NCBI GenBank assembly: GCA_037440385.1
Contig: JBBIUI010000003.1
Location: forward strand, 7,880-71,879
Reading direction: 5' to 3'
DNA length: 64,000 nt
From: CG2-30-68-42 sp037440385
Lineage (GTDB): Bacteria; Pseudomonadota; Gammaproteobacteria; Burkholderiales; Rhodocyclaceae
The notes under the pieces are model-generated. The model had not been told where the DNA came from and ran no database searches. It saw only the letters and a program-made list of their open reading frames with translations. Of the stretch, positions 18,395 through 26,332 are shown piece after piece. A program made the translations under genes and the position numbers. The number at the start of each line of letters is the position of its first letter. Within the stretch, counting starts at the first letter, position 1.

Positions 18395-18401
18395 GGGCAA
18401 G

Positions 18402-18833
18402 CTAGGCGCCCTTCTTGTCGCCCGCCGCCGTCGTGAGTTCGAGCTCCAGCTGTGAGACGGCGGCCGGCGGTCCGACCGTCCCCGGCTCGGCGGGCGGCGG
18501 TTCGGTTGCGTCAGATCCGCTCGCCTGCGCGCCACCGGGCGCCGATGCGCCGCCACCGATCGCGGCGTTGAGCGACCGCTCGACGGAGTTGGTTTCGTCG
18601 TGGATGCTCAGTTCGACCTCCCGCGCGGAAGCCTCGACCTGGCTCTGCATCTTGCGCAGTTCCTCGAGCTGCAACTCGCGGTTGATGTCGCTCTTGACGT
18701 CGGAGACGTAGCGCTGCAGGCGCCCGAGCAGCGCCCCGACCGTGCGCGCCACCTTCGGCAGGCGCTCCGGGCCGATGACGATCAGGCCCACCAGGGCGAT
18801 GACCACCAGTTCACTGAAGCCGATGTCGAACAT
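18402..18833 (-). CDS. tatB: Sec-independent protein translocase TatB
   Basis: Partner of TatC in binding twin-arginine signal peptides. 143 residues: one N-terminal membrane helix with the Tat hinge (MFDIGFSELVVIALVGLIVI), then an amphipathic helix beginning GPERLPKVARTVGALLGRLQ and a charged helical region. The last 60 residues are low-complexity Gly/Ala/Pro and are not conserved. Gene order tatA-tatB-tatC on the minus strand. The 88-bp gap to tatA is larger than the gap to tatC. Confidence 0.95.
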   Translation of the reverse strand: MFDIGFSELVVIALVGLIVIGPERLPKVARTVGALLGRLQRYVSDVKSDINRELQLEELRKMQSQVEASAREVELSIHDETNSVERSLNAAIGGGASAPGGAQASGSDATEPPPAEPGTVGPPAAVSQLELELTTAAGDKKGA

Positions 18834-18921
18834 GTCTCGGCGTCAGGCACGAGATCGGGGGCGGTATTCACAGCCCCCCGGAACCGGCTCCGGTCACGGG
18901 CAACCGTCTACCGCGCGCCGC

Positions 18922-19152
18922 TCACGACCTGGTCTTCTCCTTGGCCTCGACGTCGATGGTCTGTCCGGTGATCTGCTGGTTCGGGGAGGCGGGTTCCGCG
19001 GGCTTGTCGCTCGCGCCCTGCTTCATGCCTTCCTTGAATCCGCGCACCGCACCACCCAGATCGCTGCCGATATTGCGCAGCTTCTTGGTTCCGAACACCA
19101 ACAGGATGATCACCAGCACGATCAGCCAGTGCCATATGCTCAAGCTGCCCAT
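18922..19152 (-). CDS. tatA: Sec-independent protein translocase TatA
   Basis: Pore-forming component of the Tat system. 76 residues with the family layout: MGSLSIWHWLIVLVIILLVF (membrane helix), then the hinge and amphipathic helix GTKKLRNIGSDLGGAVRGFK and a polar tail ending in a Lys/Glu-rich stretch. Separated from TatB by length and by the phenylalanine-glycine hinge followed by KKL. It starts 9 bp after the hinT stop, so hinT-tatABC are probably cotranscribed with the upstream his genes. Confidence 0.96.
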   Translation of the reverse strand: MGSLSIWHWLIVLVIILLVFGTKKLRNIGSDLGGAVRGFKEGMKQGASDKPAEPASPNQQITGQTIDVEAKEKTRS

Positions 19153-19161
19153 CGTCTCACC

Positions 19162-19509
19162 TCACCGTTTGAGCATCGGCGGCAACCGGTCCGGTCCGCC
19201 GACGACATGCACGTGAAGATGATACACCTCCTGCAATCCGACCCGACCGGTATTGACGATCAGCCGGAAGCCGTCGGTGCAGCCCACCTGCGCCGCGAGC
19301 GGACCGCTCATCGCGATCATCTTGCCGAGCAGCGCCTGGTGGCCCAGGTCGCATTCCGCCAGCGAGGCGATGTGCAGTTTCGGCACGATCAGGAAGTGCA
19401 CCGGCGCGACCGGGCGGATGTCGTGGAAGGCGAAGATGTCGTCGTCCTCGTACAGCTTGCGGCTGGGAATCTCGCCTCGCGCGATCTTGCAGAAAATGCA
19501 ATCCGTCAT
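19162..19509 (-). CDS. hinT: HIT-family purine nucleoside phosphoramidase (HinT-like)
   Basis: 115 residues, the size of HinT. The N-terminal zinc-type C..C (DCIFCKIARGEIPS) and the histidine triad HLHVHVVGG near the C-terminus define the branch; the triad's central His is the nucleophile in hydrolysis of AMP-lysine-type phosphoramidates. Located between hisE (37-bp gap) and tatA (9-bp gap), a conserved position in beta- and gammaproteobacterial his-tat clusters. Confidence 0.94.
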   Translation of the reverse strand: MTDCIFCKIARGEIPSRKLYEDDDIFAFHDIRPVAPVHFLIVPKLHIASLAECDLGHQALLGKMIAMSGPLAAQVGCTDGFRLIVNTGRVGLQEVYHLHVHVVGGPDRLPPMLKR

Positions 19510-19546
19510 CGATACGCTCCGGTTTGGTGAATGTGACGGCGGCGCG

Positions 19547-19864
19547 CTAGCTCGCGCGGCCCGCCTTCTCGTCGATGCCCGAAATGCCTTCGCGCCTGCG
19601 GAATTCGGTCAGCACGTCCTCGACTCCGAGCCCGTAATGGGCGAGCAGCACCAGGCTGTGGAACCACAGATCGGTGACTTCCCAGACCAGATGCAGCCGG
19701 TCGGCATCCTTCGCGGCCAGGATCGTCTCGGCCGCTTCCTCCGCCACCTTCTTGCAGATGGCATCGAGCCCCTTCGCGTACAGCGATGCGGCGTAGGAGG
19801 AAGCCGGATCGGCGTCACGGCGCTCGGCCAGCGTCGCGGAAACGCGGTGCAGGACGTCACTCAT
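19547..19864 (-). CDS. hisE: Phosphoribosyl-ATP pyrophosphatase
   Basis: Second step of histidine synthesis: hydrolyses phosphoribosyl-ATP to phosphoribosyl-AMP and pyrophosphate. 105 residues, an all-helical MazG-like fold. The metal-binding motif KKVAEEAAETILAAKD and the later EVTDLWFHSLVLLAHYGL are visible. It is a stand-alone gene (not fused to hisI as in enterobacteria) and overlaps the end of hisI by 8 bp, which suggests translational coupling. Confidence 0.96.
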   Translation of the reverse strand: MSDVLHRVSATLAERRDADPASSYAASLYAKGLDAICKKVAEEAAETILAAKDADRLHLVWEVTDLWFHSLVLLAHYGLGVEDVLTEFRRREGISGIDEKAGRAS

Positions 19865-20258
19865 TTGCGTAGATCTCCGCGGGGTCCTTGAGCACCGGCT
19901 CGACGGCCTGCCACTGGCCGTTTTCGAGCCGGTTGAAAAAACAGCTGTGGCGCCCGGTATGGCAGGCGATGCCGCCCGCCTGCTCGACGACGAGCAGCAC
20001 GACGTCCTGGTCGCAGTCGCTGCGGATCTCGCGAACCGTCTGCACGTGGCCCGAGTCCTCGCCCTTGCGCCAGAGCCGGTTGCGCGAACGTGACCAGAAC
20101 ACCGAGCGCGCCTCGGCGGCCGTGCGCGCGAGTGCCTCGCGGTTCATCCAGGCGAACATCAGCACGTCGCGGCTCCCGGCCTCCTGCACGATCACGGGCA
20201 GGAGCCCGTCCTCGTTCCAGCGTAACGCTTCGAGCCAGCTCGGATCGTTCGGGTTCAT
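19857..20258 (-). CDS. hisI: Phosphoribosyl-AMP cyclohydrolase
   Basis: Third step of histidine synthesis: opens the adenine ring of phosphoribosyl-AMP, zinc-dependent. 133 residues. Signatures: MFAWMNREALARTAAEARSV, then the substrate motif WRKGEDSGHVQTVREIRSDC and the zinc ligands in CDQDVVLLVV and GIACHTGRHSCFF. Stand-alone form. It lies 7 bp after hisF and overlaps hisE. Confidence 0.97.
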   Translation of the reverse strand: MNPNDPSWLEALRWNEDGLLPVIVQEAGSRDVLMFAWMNREALARTAAEARSVFWSRSRNRLWRKGEDSGHVQTVREIRSDCDQDVVLLVVEQAGGIACHTGRHSCFFNRLENGQWQAVEPVLKDPAEIYANE

Positions 20259-20265
20259 CGTCCGG

Positions 20266-21033
20266 TCACAGCCTGACTTCGATGCCGCACCGTTGCAGGT
20301 ATTCCTTGGCCTGCCTCACCGTGAATTCACCATAGTGAAAGATGCTCGCCGCCAGAACCGCGTCGGCCCGCCCCTGCACGATCCCCTGCGCAAGATGCTC
20401 GAGGCGGCCGACCCCGCCGCTGGCGATGACCGGGATGGCGACCGCGTCGGCCACCGCACGCGTGAGCTCGAGATCGAAGCCGTTGCGCGTACCGTCGCGG
20501 TCCATGCTGGTCAGCAGGATCTCTCCGGCGCCGAGCGCCTCGACCCGCCTCGCCCAGGCGAGCGCGTCGAGGCCGGTCGCCTCGCGCCCGCCGTGCGTGA
20601 ACACCTCCCAGCGCAGAGGGTGTGCGCCAGCGGCGCGTTTGGCGTCGATCGCCACGACGATGCATTGCGAGCCGACCCGCCCGGCCGCCTCGGCGACGAG
20701 CTGCGGATTGCGCACCGCCGCCGTATTGATGCTGACCTTGTCCGCACCCGCGTTCAGCAGCTTGCGCACATCGGCCACCGAACGCACGCCGCCGCCGACG
20801 GTCAGCGGAATGAAGACCTGCTCGGCCACCTTCTCGACGACCTGCACGATGATATCGCGCCCGTCGGAGCTTGCGGTGATGTCGAGAAACGTCAGCTCGT
20901 CCGCGCCCTGCTCGTCATAGCGGCGCGCGATCTCGACCGGGTCGCCGGCATCGCGCAGGCCGACGAAGTTCACGCCCTTGACGACGCGTCCCGCATCGAC
21001 GTCGAGGCACGGAATGATGCGTTTGGCGAGCAT
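20266..21033 (-). CDS. hisF: Imidazole glycerol phosphate synthase, cyclase subunit
   Basis: The (beta/alpha)8 barrel that joins ammonia from HisH to PRFAR, giving imidazole-glycerol phosphate and AICAR. 255 residues from the ATG at 21033, which gives the standard MLAKRIIPCLDVDAGRVVKG with catalytic Asp11. Later phosphate-binding loops include VPIT-like AIPVIASGGVGRLEHL and ADAVLAASIFHYGEFTV. An upstream in-frame start 22 codons earlier would add a non-conserved leader. It follows hisA after a 76-bp gap, the largest within this his block. Confidence 0.97.
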   Translation of the reverse strand: MLAKRIIPCLDVDAGRVVKGVNFVGLRDAGDPVEIARRYDEQGADELTFLDITASSDGRDIIVQVVEKVAEQVFIPLTVGGGVRSVADVRKLLNAGADKVSINTAAVRNPQLVAEAAGRVGSQCIVVAIDAKRAAGAHPLRWEVFTHGGREATGLDALAWARRVEALGAGEILLTSMDRDGTRNGFDLELTRAVADAVAIPVIASGGVGRLEHLAQGIVQGRADAVLAASIFHYGEFTVRQAKEYLQRCGIEVRL

Positions 21034-21109
21034 GCAGCGGAGGGGCTCGGCCGGCACCGGCGAACGCAGCGTCGCGCTCAGCGCAGGCACGCGCGGCAAC
21101 GGCGCGCCG

Positions 21110-21874
21110 TCACGCCGCGCCCTTCGCGTCGTTTCGCGCGGACAGGCGATCGAGTTCGGCCTGGGCCTTCCTGAAACTGAGCCTGCCCTCGTAGATCGCT
21201 CGGCCGGTGATCGCGCCGGTGATGCCCTCCGCCTCGACCTCGGCCAGCGCGCGGATATCCTCCATGCTTGCGATGCCGCCGCTGGCGATCACCGGCACGC
21301 GCAACGCGCGCGCGAGCCTGACCGTCGCCTCGATGTTGACTCCCGTCATCATGCCGTCGCGCCGGATGTCGGTATAGATCACCGCCTCGACCCCGTAGTC
21401 CTCGAACTTGCGCGCGAGATCGATCGCATCGTGTCCGGTCATCTTGGACCAGCCTTCCACCGCGACGCGCCCGTCGCGCGCGTCGATGCCCACGATGATG
21501 TGCCCGGGGAAGGCGCCGCACGCATCGTGCAGGAAGCCCGGATTCTTGACTGCGGCCGTGCCGATGATGACGTAGGAAATGCCGTCGTCCAGATAGCGCT
21601 CGATCGTGTCCAGGTCGCGGATGCCGCCACCGAGCTGGACCGGGATCTCGTCGCCGACTTCCGCCGTGATCGCCTTGATCGCCGCTTCGTTCTTCGGCTT
21701 GCCCGCCACCGCACCGTTCAGATCGACCAGGTGCAGCCGGCGCGCGCCATGATCGAGCCAGTGGCGTGCGACCTTGTCCGGGTCTTCCGAGAAGATCGTC
21801 GCATCCTCCATGTCCCCCTGTTTCAGGCGGACACAGTCACCGTCCTTCAGGTCGATCGCGGGAATCAGCAGCAT
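21110..21874 (-). CDS. hisA: ProFAR isomerase (HisA)
   Basis: Isomerises phosphoribosylformimino-AICAR phosphate to PRFAR. 254 residues, a half-barrel duplicate like HisF. The start MLLIPAIDLKDGDCVRLKQG carries catalytic Asp8; the second catalytic Asp lies in HIIVGIDARDGRVAVEGW. The phosphate loop VPVIASGGIASMEDIRAL is clear. The ATG at 21874 is chosen over an open frame 72 codons longer that runs into hisH. Order hisB-hisH-hisA-hisF on the minus strand. Confidence 0.97.
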   Translation of the reverse strand: MLLIPAIDLKDGDCVRLKQGDMEDATIFSEDPDKVARHWLDHGARRLHLVDLNGAVAGKPKNEAAIKAITAEVGDEIPVQLGGGIRDLDTIERYLDDGISYVIIGTAAVKNPGFLHDACGAFPGHIIVGIDARDGRVAVEGWSKMTGHDAIDLARKFEDYGVEAVIYTDIRRDGMMTGVNIEATVRLARALRVPVIASGGIASMEDIRALAEVEAEGITGAITGRAIYEGRLSFRKAQAELDRLSARNDAKGAA

Positions 21875-21914
21875 GGGGCGGGGAGCGGGGCGGCGCGCAC
21901 GCGTCGGGCGGAAA

Positions 21915-22556
21915 TCACGGTTCCCAGTGGAGGAAGTTGTCGAGCAACCTGAGGCCGGCTTGCGCGCTCTTTTCCGGATGGAACTGGACGGCGAAGATAT
22001 TAGCGTGTGCCACCGCGCTGGTAAAGCGCAATCCGTAATCGGTCGAGCCGGCGGCCGTGCACGGATCGTCCGGCTCGACGAAATAGCCATGGACGAAGTA
22101 GAAGCGGCAGCCGTCCTCGAGGCCTTCCCACAGCGCGTGGCGCGGCCGGGCCTGATGCACCCGGTTCCAGCCCATGTGCGGAACCTTCAGCCGGACGCCA
22201 TCGGCCGCGAACATGCGTTCGGGCGGGAAGCGGCGCACCCGCCCCGGCAGGATGCCGAGACCCGCGACGCCTCCCTCCTCGCTCGTGTCGAACAACATCT
22301 GCAAGCCGATGCAGATGCCCAGGAAGGGTTTCGACGCCGCGCTTTGCACCACCGCATCGACGAGCCCGAGCCGATCGAGTTCGCGCATGCAGTCGGGCAT
22401 CGCGCCTTGCCCCGGAACGACGACACGCTGCGCGGCCGCGACTCGTGCCGGGTCCGAGGTGACGAGCACCTGCGTGCGCGGGGCGACGTGCTCGATCGCC
22501 TTGGCGACGGAGCGCAGGTTGCCCATGCCGTAATCGACGATCGCGACGGTGCTCAT
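21915..22556 (-). CDS. hisH: Imidazole glycerol phosphate synthase, glutaminase subunit
   Basis: Class-I glutamine amidotransferase that supplies ammonia to HisF through the barrel tunnel. 213 residues. The N-terminus is VAIVDYGMGNLRSVAKAIEH; the nucleophile Cys is in KPFLGICIGLQMLFD; the His/Glu of the triad are near the C-terminus in FAVQFHPEKSAQAGLRLL. It starts 27 bp after hisB and ends 40 bp before hisA. Typical in all respects. Confidence 0.97.
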   Translation of the reverse strand: MSTVAIVDYGMGNLRSVAKAIEHVAPRTQVLVTSDPARVAAAQRVVVPGQGAMPDCMRELDRLGLVDAVVQSAASKPFLGICIGLQMLFDTSEEGGVAGLGILPGRVRRFPPERMFAADGVRLKVPHMGWNRVHQARPRHALWEGLEDGCRFYFVHGYFVEPDDPCTAAGSTDYGLRFTSAVAHANIFAVQFHPEKSAQAGLRLLDNFLHWEP

Positions 22557-22583
22557 GCACGCAGCGCTGACTCGGCTCGTAGC

Positions 22584-23171
22584 CTACAGCACGCCCTTCG
22601 TCGACGGCACGGCGTCCCCGGCGCGCGGATCGGCTTCGGCCGCCATGCGCAGCGCGCGTCCGAACGCCTTGAACAGCGTCTCGCACTGATGATGCGCGTT
22701 GCTGCCGCGCAGGTTGTCGATGTGCAGCGTGAGCCGCGCATGATTGACCAGCCCCTGGAAGAATTCGCGTACGAGATCGACGTCGAAGCCGCCGATCAGC
22801 GCACGGGTGAACTCGACGTCGAAGGTCAGCCCCGGCCGCCCCGAAAAATCGATCACGACGCGCGACAGCGCCTCGTCGAGCGGAACATAGGCGTGGCCGT
22901 AGCGCCGTATCCCCGTGCGCTCACCGACGGCCGCCGCGAGTGCCTGCCCGAACGCGATGCCGATGTCCTCGACGCTGTGGTGGGCATCGACCTGCAGATC
23001 ACCCTTTGCCTCGACCTCGAGGTCGATCATGCCGTGACGCGCCACCTGATCGAGCATGTGATCGAGAAAGGGCACGCCGGTGGCCAGTCGCGCGCTGCCG
23101 CGACCGTCGAGATCGAGGCGCACGCGAATCTGCGTCTCGAGGGTGTCCCTGCTGATTTCGGCCTGGCGCAT
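22584..23171 (-). CDS. hisB: Imidazoleglycerol-phosphate dehydratase
   Basis: Dehydrates imidazole-glycerol phosphate to imidazole-acetol phosphate with two bound manganese ions. 195 residues, the monofunctional form without the histidinol-phosphatase domain of E. coli HisB. Metal-binding motifs: FLDHMLDQVARHGMIDL, DAHHSVEDIGIAFG and NAHHQCETLFKAFGRAL. The ATG at 23171 is chosen because it precedes the conserved RVRLDLDGRG strand; an open frame of 15 more codons exists. First gene of the minus-strand hisBHAFIE block and divergent from hisC with a 77-bp gap. A histidinol-phosphatase gene is not in the window. Confidence 0.96.
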   Translation of the reverse strand: MRQAEISRDTLETQIRVRLDLDGRGSARLATGVPFLDHMLDQVARHGMIDLEVEAKGDLQVDAHHSVEDIGIAFGQALAAAVGERTGIRRYGHAYVPLDEALSRVVIDFSGRPGLTFDVEFTRALIGGFDVDLVREFFQGLVNHARLTLHIDNLRGSNAHHQCETLFKAFGRALRMAAEADPRAGDAVPSTKGVL

Positions 23172-23248
23172 CGTCGCATGCGGACTGCAAGAAAGCGTGC
23201 GCGGCCATGATAGCATTTTGGTTTTCCGCCGTGCCCTTCCCGCAGCCG

Positions 23249-24307
23249 ATGAGCCGATACTGGAGCGCCGTCGTGCGCAGCCTGACCCCGTATGTGCCGG
23301 GCGAACAGCCGGGGCTGCCCGGTCTGGTCAAGCTGAATACCAACGAGAACCCCTACGGCCCGTCGCCGCGCGTGCTCGAGGCGCTCGCCGCCGAGACGGG
23401 CGCTTCGTTGCGGTTGTATCCGGACCCGAACGCCGAACGGCTGAAGGAGGCGATCTCCCGCCACCATGGACTCACGCCGCGGCAGGTGTTCGCGGGCAAC
23501 GGTTCCGACGAGGTGCTGGCGCACGCCTTCCTGGCGCTGCTGCGGCACGAGCGGCCGATCCTGCTGCCCGACGTCAGCTATAGCTTCTACCCCGTGTATT
23601 GCCGGCTGTACGGCATCGAATTCGAATCCGTGCCGCTCACCGAAACCTTCGAGATCCGCATCGACGACTACCTGCGCCCGAATGGCGGCATCGTCTTCGC
23701 GAACCCGAACGCGCCCACCGGAAGGGCGATCGGGCTGGACGAAATCGAGCGGCTGCTCGCGGCGAACCGTGAATCGGTGGTGCTGGTCGATGAGGCCTAT
23801 GTCGATTTCGGCGCCCGGTCCGCGGTCGGCCTGATCGGGCGATTCCCGAATCTGCTGGTCGTGCAGACGCTGTCGAAGGCGCGCTCGCTCGCCGGACTTC
23901 GGGTCGGCTACGCGCTGGGCGACGAGCAGTTGATCGAGGCGCTCGAACGGGTGAAGAACAGCTTCAACTCCTACCCGCTCGGCCGGCTCGCGATCGCCGG
24001 CGCGGTGGCCGCCATCGAGGATCGCGAGCATTTCGAGCGCACCCGCCAGGCGGTGATCGCGAGCCGCGAGCGGCTCGTGCGCGATCTCGCTGCGCTGGGG
24101 TTCGACGTGCTGCCCTCGGCCGCCAACTTCGTGTTCGCACGCCATCGCGAACGAGACGCCGGCGAGCTCGCCGCGGCGCTGCGCGAGCGCTCCATCCTCG
24201 TGCGCCACTTCCGCCAGCCTCGCATCGAGCAGCACCTGCGCATCACGATCGGCGACCCCGCGCAGTGCGCAGCGCTGGTGCGGGCGCTCGCGCAGATCCT
24301 CGGCTGA
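23249..24307 (+). CDS. hisC: Histidinol-phosphate aminotransferase
   Basis: PLP enzyme that aminates imidazole-acetol phosphate to histidinol phosphate. 352 residues, fold-type I. Visible motifs: KLNTNENPYGPSPRVLEAL, GNGSDEVLAHAFLALL, the Asp/Tyr site VVLVDEAYVDFG, and the Schiff-base Lys in TLSKARSLAGLRVGYALG. I chose ATG 23249 (MSRYWSAVVR) over a start 14 codons earlier. It lies on the opposite strand to every other his gene here, between hisB (divergent) and hisD (tail-to-tail, 16-bp gap). GC content and codon use look the same as its neighbours, so a local inversion is more likely than recent transfer. Confidence 0.97.
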   Translation: MSRYWSAVVRSLTPYVPGEQPGLPGLVKLNTNENPYGPSPRVLEALAAETGASLRLYPDPNAERLKEAISRHHGLTPRQVFAGNGSDEVLAHAFLALLRHERPILLPDVSYSFYPVYCRLYGIEFESVPLTETFEIRIDDYLRPNGGIVFANPNAPTGRAIGLDEIERLLAANRESVVLVDEAYVDFGARSAVGLIGRFPNLLVVQTLSKARSLAGLRVGYALGDEQLIEALERVKNSFNSYPLGRLAIAGAVAAIEDREHFERTRQAVIASRERLVRDLAALGFDVLPSAANFVFARHRERDAGELAAALRERSILVRHFRQPRIEQHLRITIGDPAQCAALVRALAQILG

Positions 24308-24323
24308 GCGGGCGTGCGCCCGA

Positions 24324-25619
24324 TCACTTGCGCAACCGGAGCTGCGCGGCCCGGGCGTGCGCCTCGAGGCCTTCGCCGCGCGCGAGCGTCGAGGCGATCC
24401 GGCCGAGCCGGTCCGCACCGTCCGCCGAGACCTCGATGATCGACGTCCGCTTCTGGAAGTCGTAGACGCCCAGCGGCGAGGAGAAGCGGGCGCTGCGCGC
24501 AGTGGGCAGCACGTGGTTCGGACCGGCGCAGTAGTCTCCGATCGACTCGGACGTGTAGCGGCCGAGGAAGATCGCCCCGGCATTGCGCAGGCTGCCGAGC
24601 AATGCGCGCGGGTCGGCGACCGACAGTTCGAGGTGCTCGGGAGCAACACGGTTGGCGATCGCACAGGCCTCCTCGAGGTCGCGCACGGCGATCAGCGCTC
24701 CGCGCCGCTGCAGCGACCTGGCGATCACGTCGCGGCGCGCCCTCTCCGGCAGCGCCCGCGCGAGCGCCGCCGCGACGGCATCGAGAAAGCGGCGATCCGG
24801 ACACAGCAGCAGGCACTGCGCCATCTCGTCGTGCTCGGCCTGCGCGAACAGGTCCATCGCGACCCATTCCGGCGGCGAGCTGCCGTCGGCGATGATCAGC
24901 ACTTCCGAGGGTCCGGCCACCATGTCGATGCCGACCACGCCGAACACCCTGCGCTTGGCCGCCGCGACATAGGCGTTGCCCGGCCCGACGATCTTGTCGA
25001 CCCGGGCGACGGTGGCGGTGCCCCAGGCGAGCGCTCCGACGGCCTGTGCACCGCCGATCGCGAACACACGATCCACGCCCGCGATCGCGGCGGCGGCCAG
25101 CACCAGCGGATTGCGTTCGCCGCGAGGCGTCGGCACGACCATCGTGAGTTCGGACACCCCGGCCACCTTCGCCGGAAGCGCGTTCATCAGCACGGAGCTC
25201 GGGTAGGCCGCCTTGCCTCCCGGCACATACAGGCCGACGCGCTCGATCGCCGTGACCTGCTGGCCGAGGCGGGTGCCGTCGGCTTCGGCGTACTCCCAGG
25301 ACGCCGCGAGCTGGCGCGCGTGATAGGCGCGGATGCGCTGCGCGGCCGCCTCCAGCGCGTCGCGTTCGTCCGGGGCAATCCGGTCGAGCGCGCGCCGCAG
25401 ATCGGCCTGCGCGATCTCGAGCTCGGCCACCGCTGCCGCGGCGAGGCCATCGAAGCGCTCCGTGTACTCGAGCACCGCCGCATCGCCGCGCGCGCGCACA
25501 TCGGCCAGGATCGCCGCCACGCTCTCCTCGATCGCGCGCTCCTCGCCCGGCTCGCGCGCAAGCAGCGCCGAGAGCGCCTGTTCGAATCCCGGCTGCGTGC
25601 TCGCCAGCTTGCGGATCAT
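24324..25619 (-). CDS. hisD: Histidinol dehydrogenase
   Basis: Last two steps of histidine synthesis: oxidises histidinol to histidine with two NAD+ and a zinc ion. 431 residues, standard. Conserved segments include GLYVPGGKAAYPSSVLMNAL, KIVGPGNAYVAAAKR, the zinc site with Gln/His in FAQAEHDEMAQ, and PNHVLPTARSARFSSPLGV near the end. The ATG at 25619 overlaps the hisG stop by 4 bp (ATGA), so the two are translationally coupled. Confidence 0.97.
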   Translation of the reverse strand: MIRKLASTQPGFEQALSALLAREPGEERAIEESVAAILADVRARGDAAVLEYTERFDGLAAAAVAELEIAQADLRRALDRIAPDERDALEAAAQRIRAYHARQLAASWEYAEADGTRLGQQVTAIERVGLYVPGGKAAYPSSVLMNALPAKVAGVSELTMVVPTPRGERNPLVLAAAAIAGVDRVFAIGGAQAVGALAWGTATVARVDKIVGPGNAYVAAAKRRVFGVVGIDMVAGPSEVLIIADGSSPPEWVAMDLFAQAEHDEMAQCLLLCPDRRFLDAVAAALARALPERARRDVIARSLQRRGALIAVRDLEEACAIANRVAPEHLELSVADPRALLGSLRNAGAIFLGRYTSESIGDYCAGPNHVLPTARSARFSSPLGVYDFQKRTSIIEVSADGADRLGRIASTLARGEGLEAHARAAQLRLRK

Positions 25620-26257
25620 GCGATCGCTCCCGCGAAGCCATCGATCACCGGTTGCAGGACGTCGCGCCGGGTCTTCAGCGCCGCCTGATTGACGATGAGC
25701 CTCGCGCTGATCGGCAGGATCTCCTCGACCGCGACGAGCCGGTTCGCCCGCAGCGTGTTGCCCGAGGACACCAGATCGACGATCGCATCGGCGAGCCCCG
25801 CGAGCGGTGCGAGTTCCATCGAGCCGTACAGCTTGATCAGATCGACATGCACGCCTTTGGCCGAGAAATGCTCGCGCGCCGTCCGCACGTACTTGGTCGC
25901 CACGCGCAGCCGCGCGCCGCGGCGCACCGCCGCCGGGTAATCGAAGCCCTCCGGCACCGCGACCATCATGCGGCAACGGGCGATGCCCAGATCGAGCGGC
26001 TGATACAGCCCGTCGCTGCCCGCCTCGAGCAGCACATCCTTGCCGGCGATGCCCAGATCGGCCGCGCCGTAGCGAACGTAGGTCGGCGTGTCGGTGGCGC
26101 GCACGATGACCAGCCGCACGTCGTCCCGGTTGGTTGCGAGGATGAGGCTGCGCGAGTGCTCCGGATCGCCTCTCGGCACGATGCCCGCCGCCGCGAGCAG
26201 CGGCAGCGTCTCGTCGAAGATGCGGCCCTTGGACAGGGCGAGCGTGAGACCGGACAT
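25616..26257 (-). CDS. hisG: ATP phosphoribosyltransferase, short form
   Basis: First and committed step of histidine synthesis: joins ATP and PRPP. 213 residues, the short HisG type that lacks the regulatory C-terminal domain and works with HisZ; hisZ is not in this window. The start MSGLTLALSKGRIFDETLPL and the segments ADLGIAGKDVLLEAG and RVATKYVRTAREHF are typical, and DAIVDLVSSGNTLRANRL is the PRPP-binding region. ATG 26257 is preferred to one 12 codons upstream. 75 bp after murA on the same strand. Confidence 0.96.
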   Translation of the reverse strand: MSGLTLALSKGRIFDETLPLLAAAGIVPRGDPEHSRSLILATNRDDVRLVIVRATDTPTYVRYGAADLGIAGKDVLLEAGSDGLYQPLDLGIARCRMMVAVPEGFDYPAAVRRGARLRVATKYVRTAREHFSAKGVHVDLIKLYGSMELAPLAGLADAIVDLVSSGNTLRANRLVAVEEILPISARLIVNQAALKTRRDVLQPVIDGFAGAIA

Positions 26258-26332
26258 GGGATGGGCGCAAGGCAAGGGCGCAGTGTATCTCACTCGCTCA
26301 CGGGCGAGGACGCTTCGCGGCGGCCAGATCGC

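Noticed and set aside
24310..24321. Bidirectional terminator between hisC and hisD
   Set aside because: GGGCGTGCGCCC is a perfect palindrome but has a two-base loop (or a four-bp stem) and no T tract on either side.
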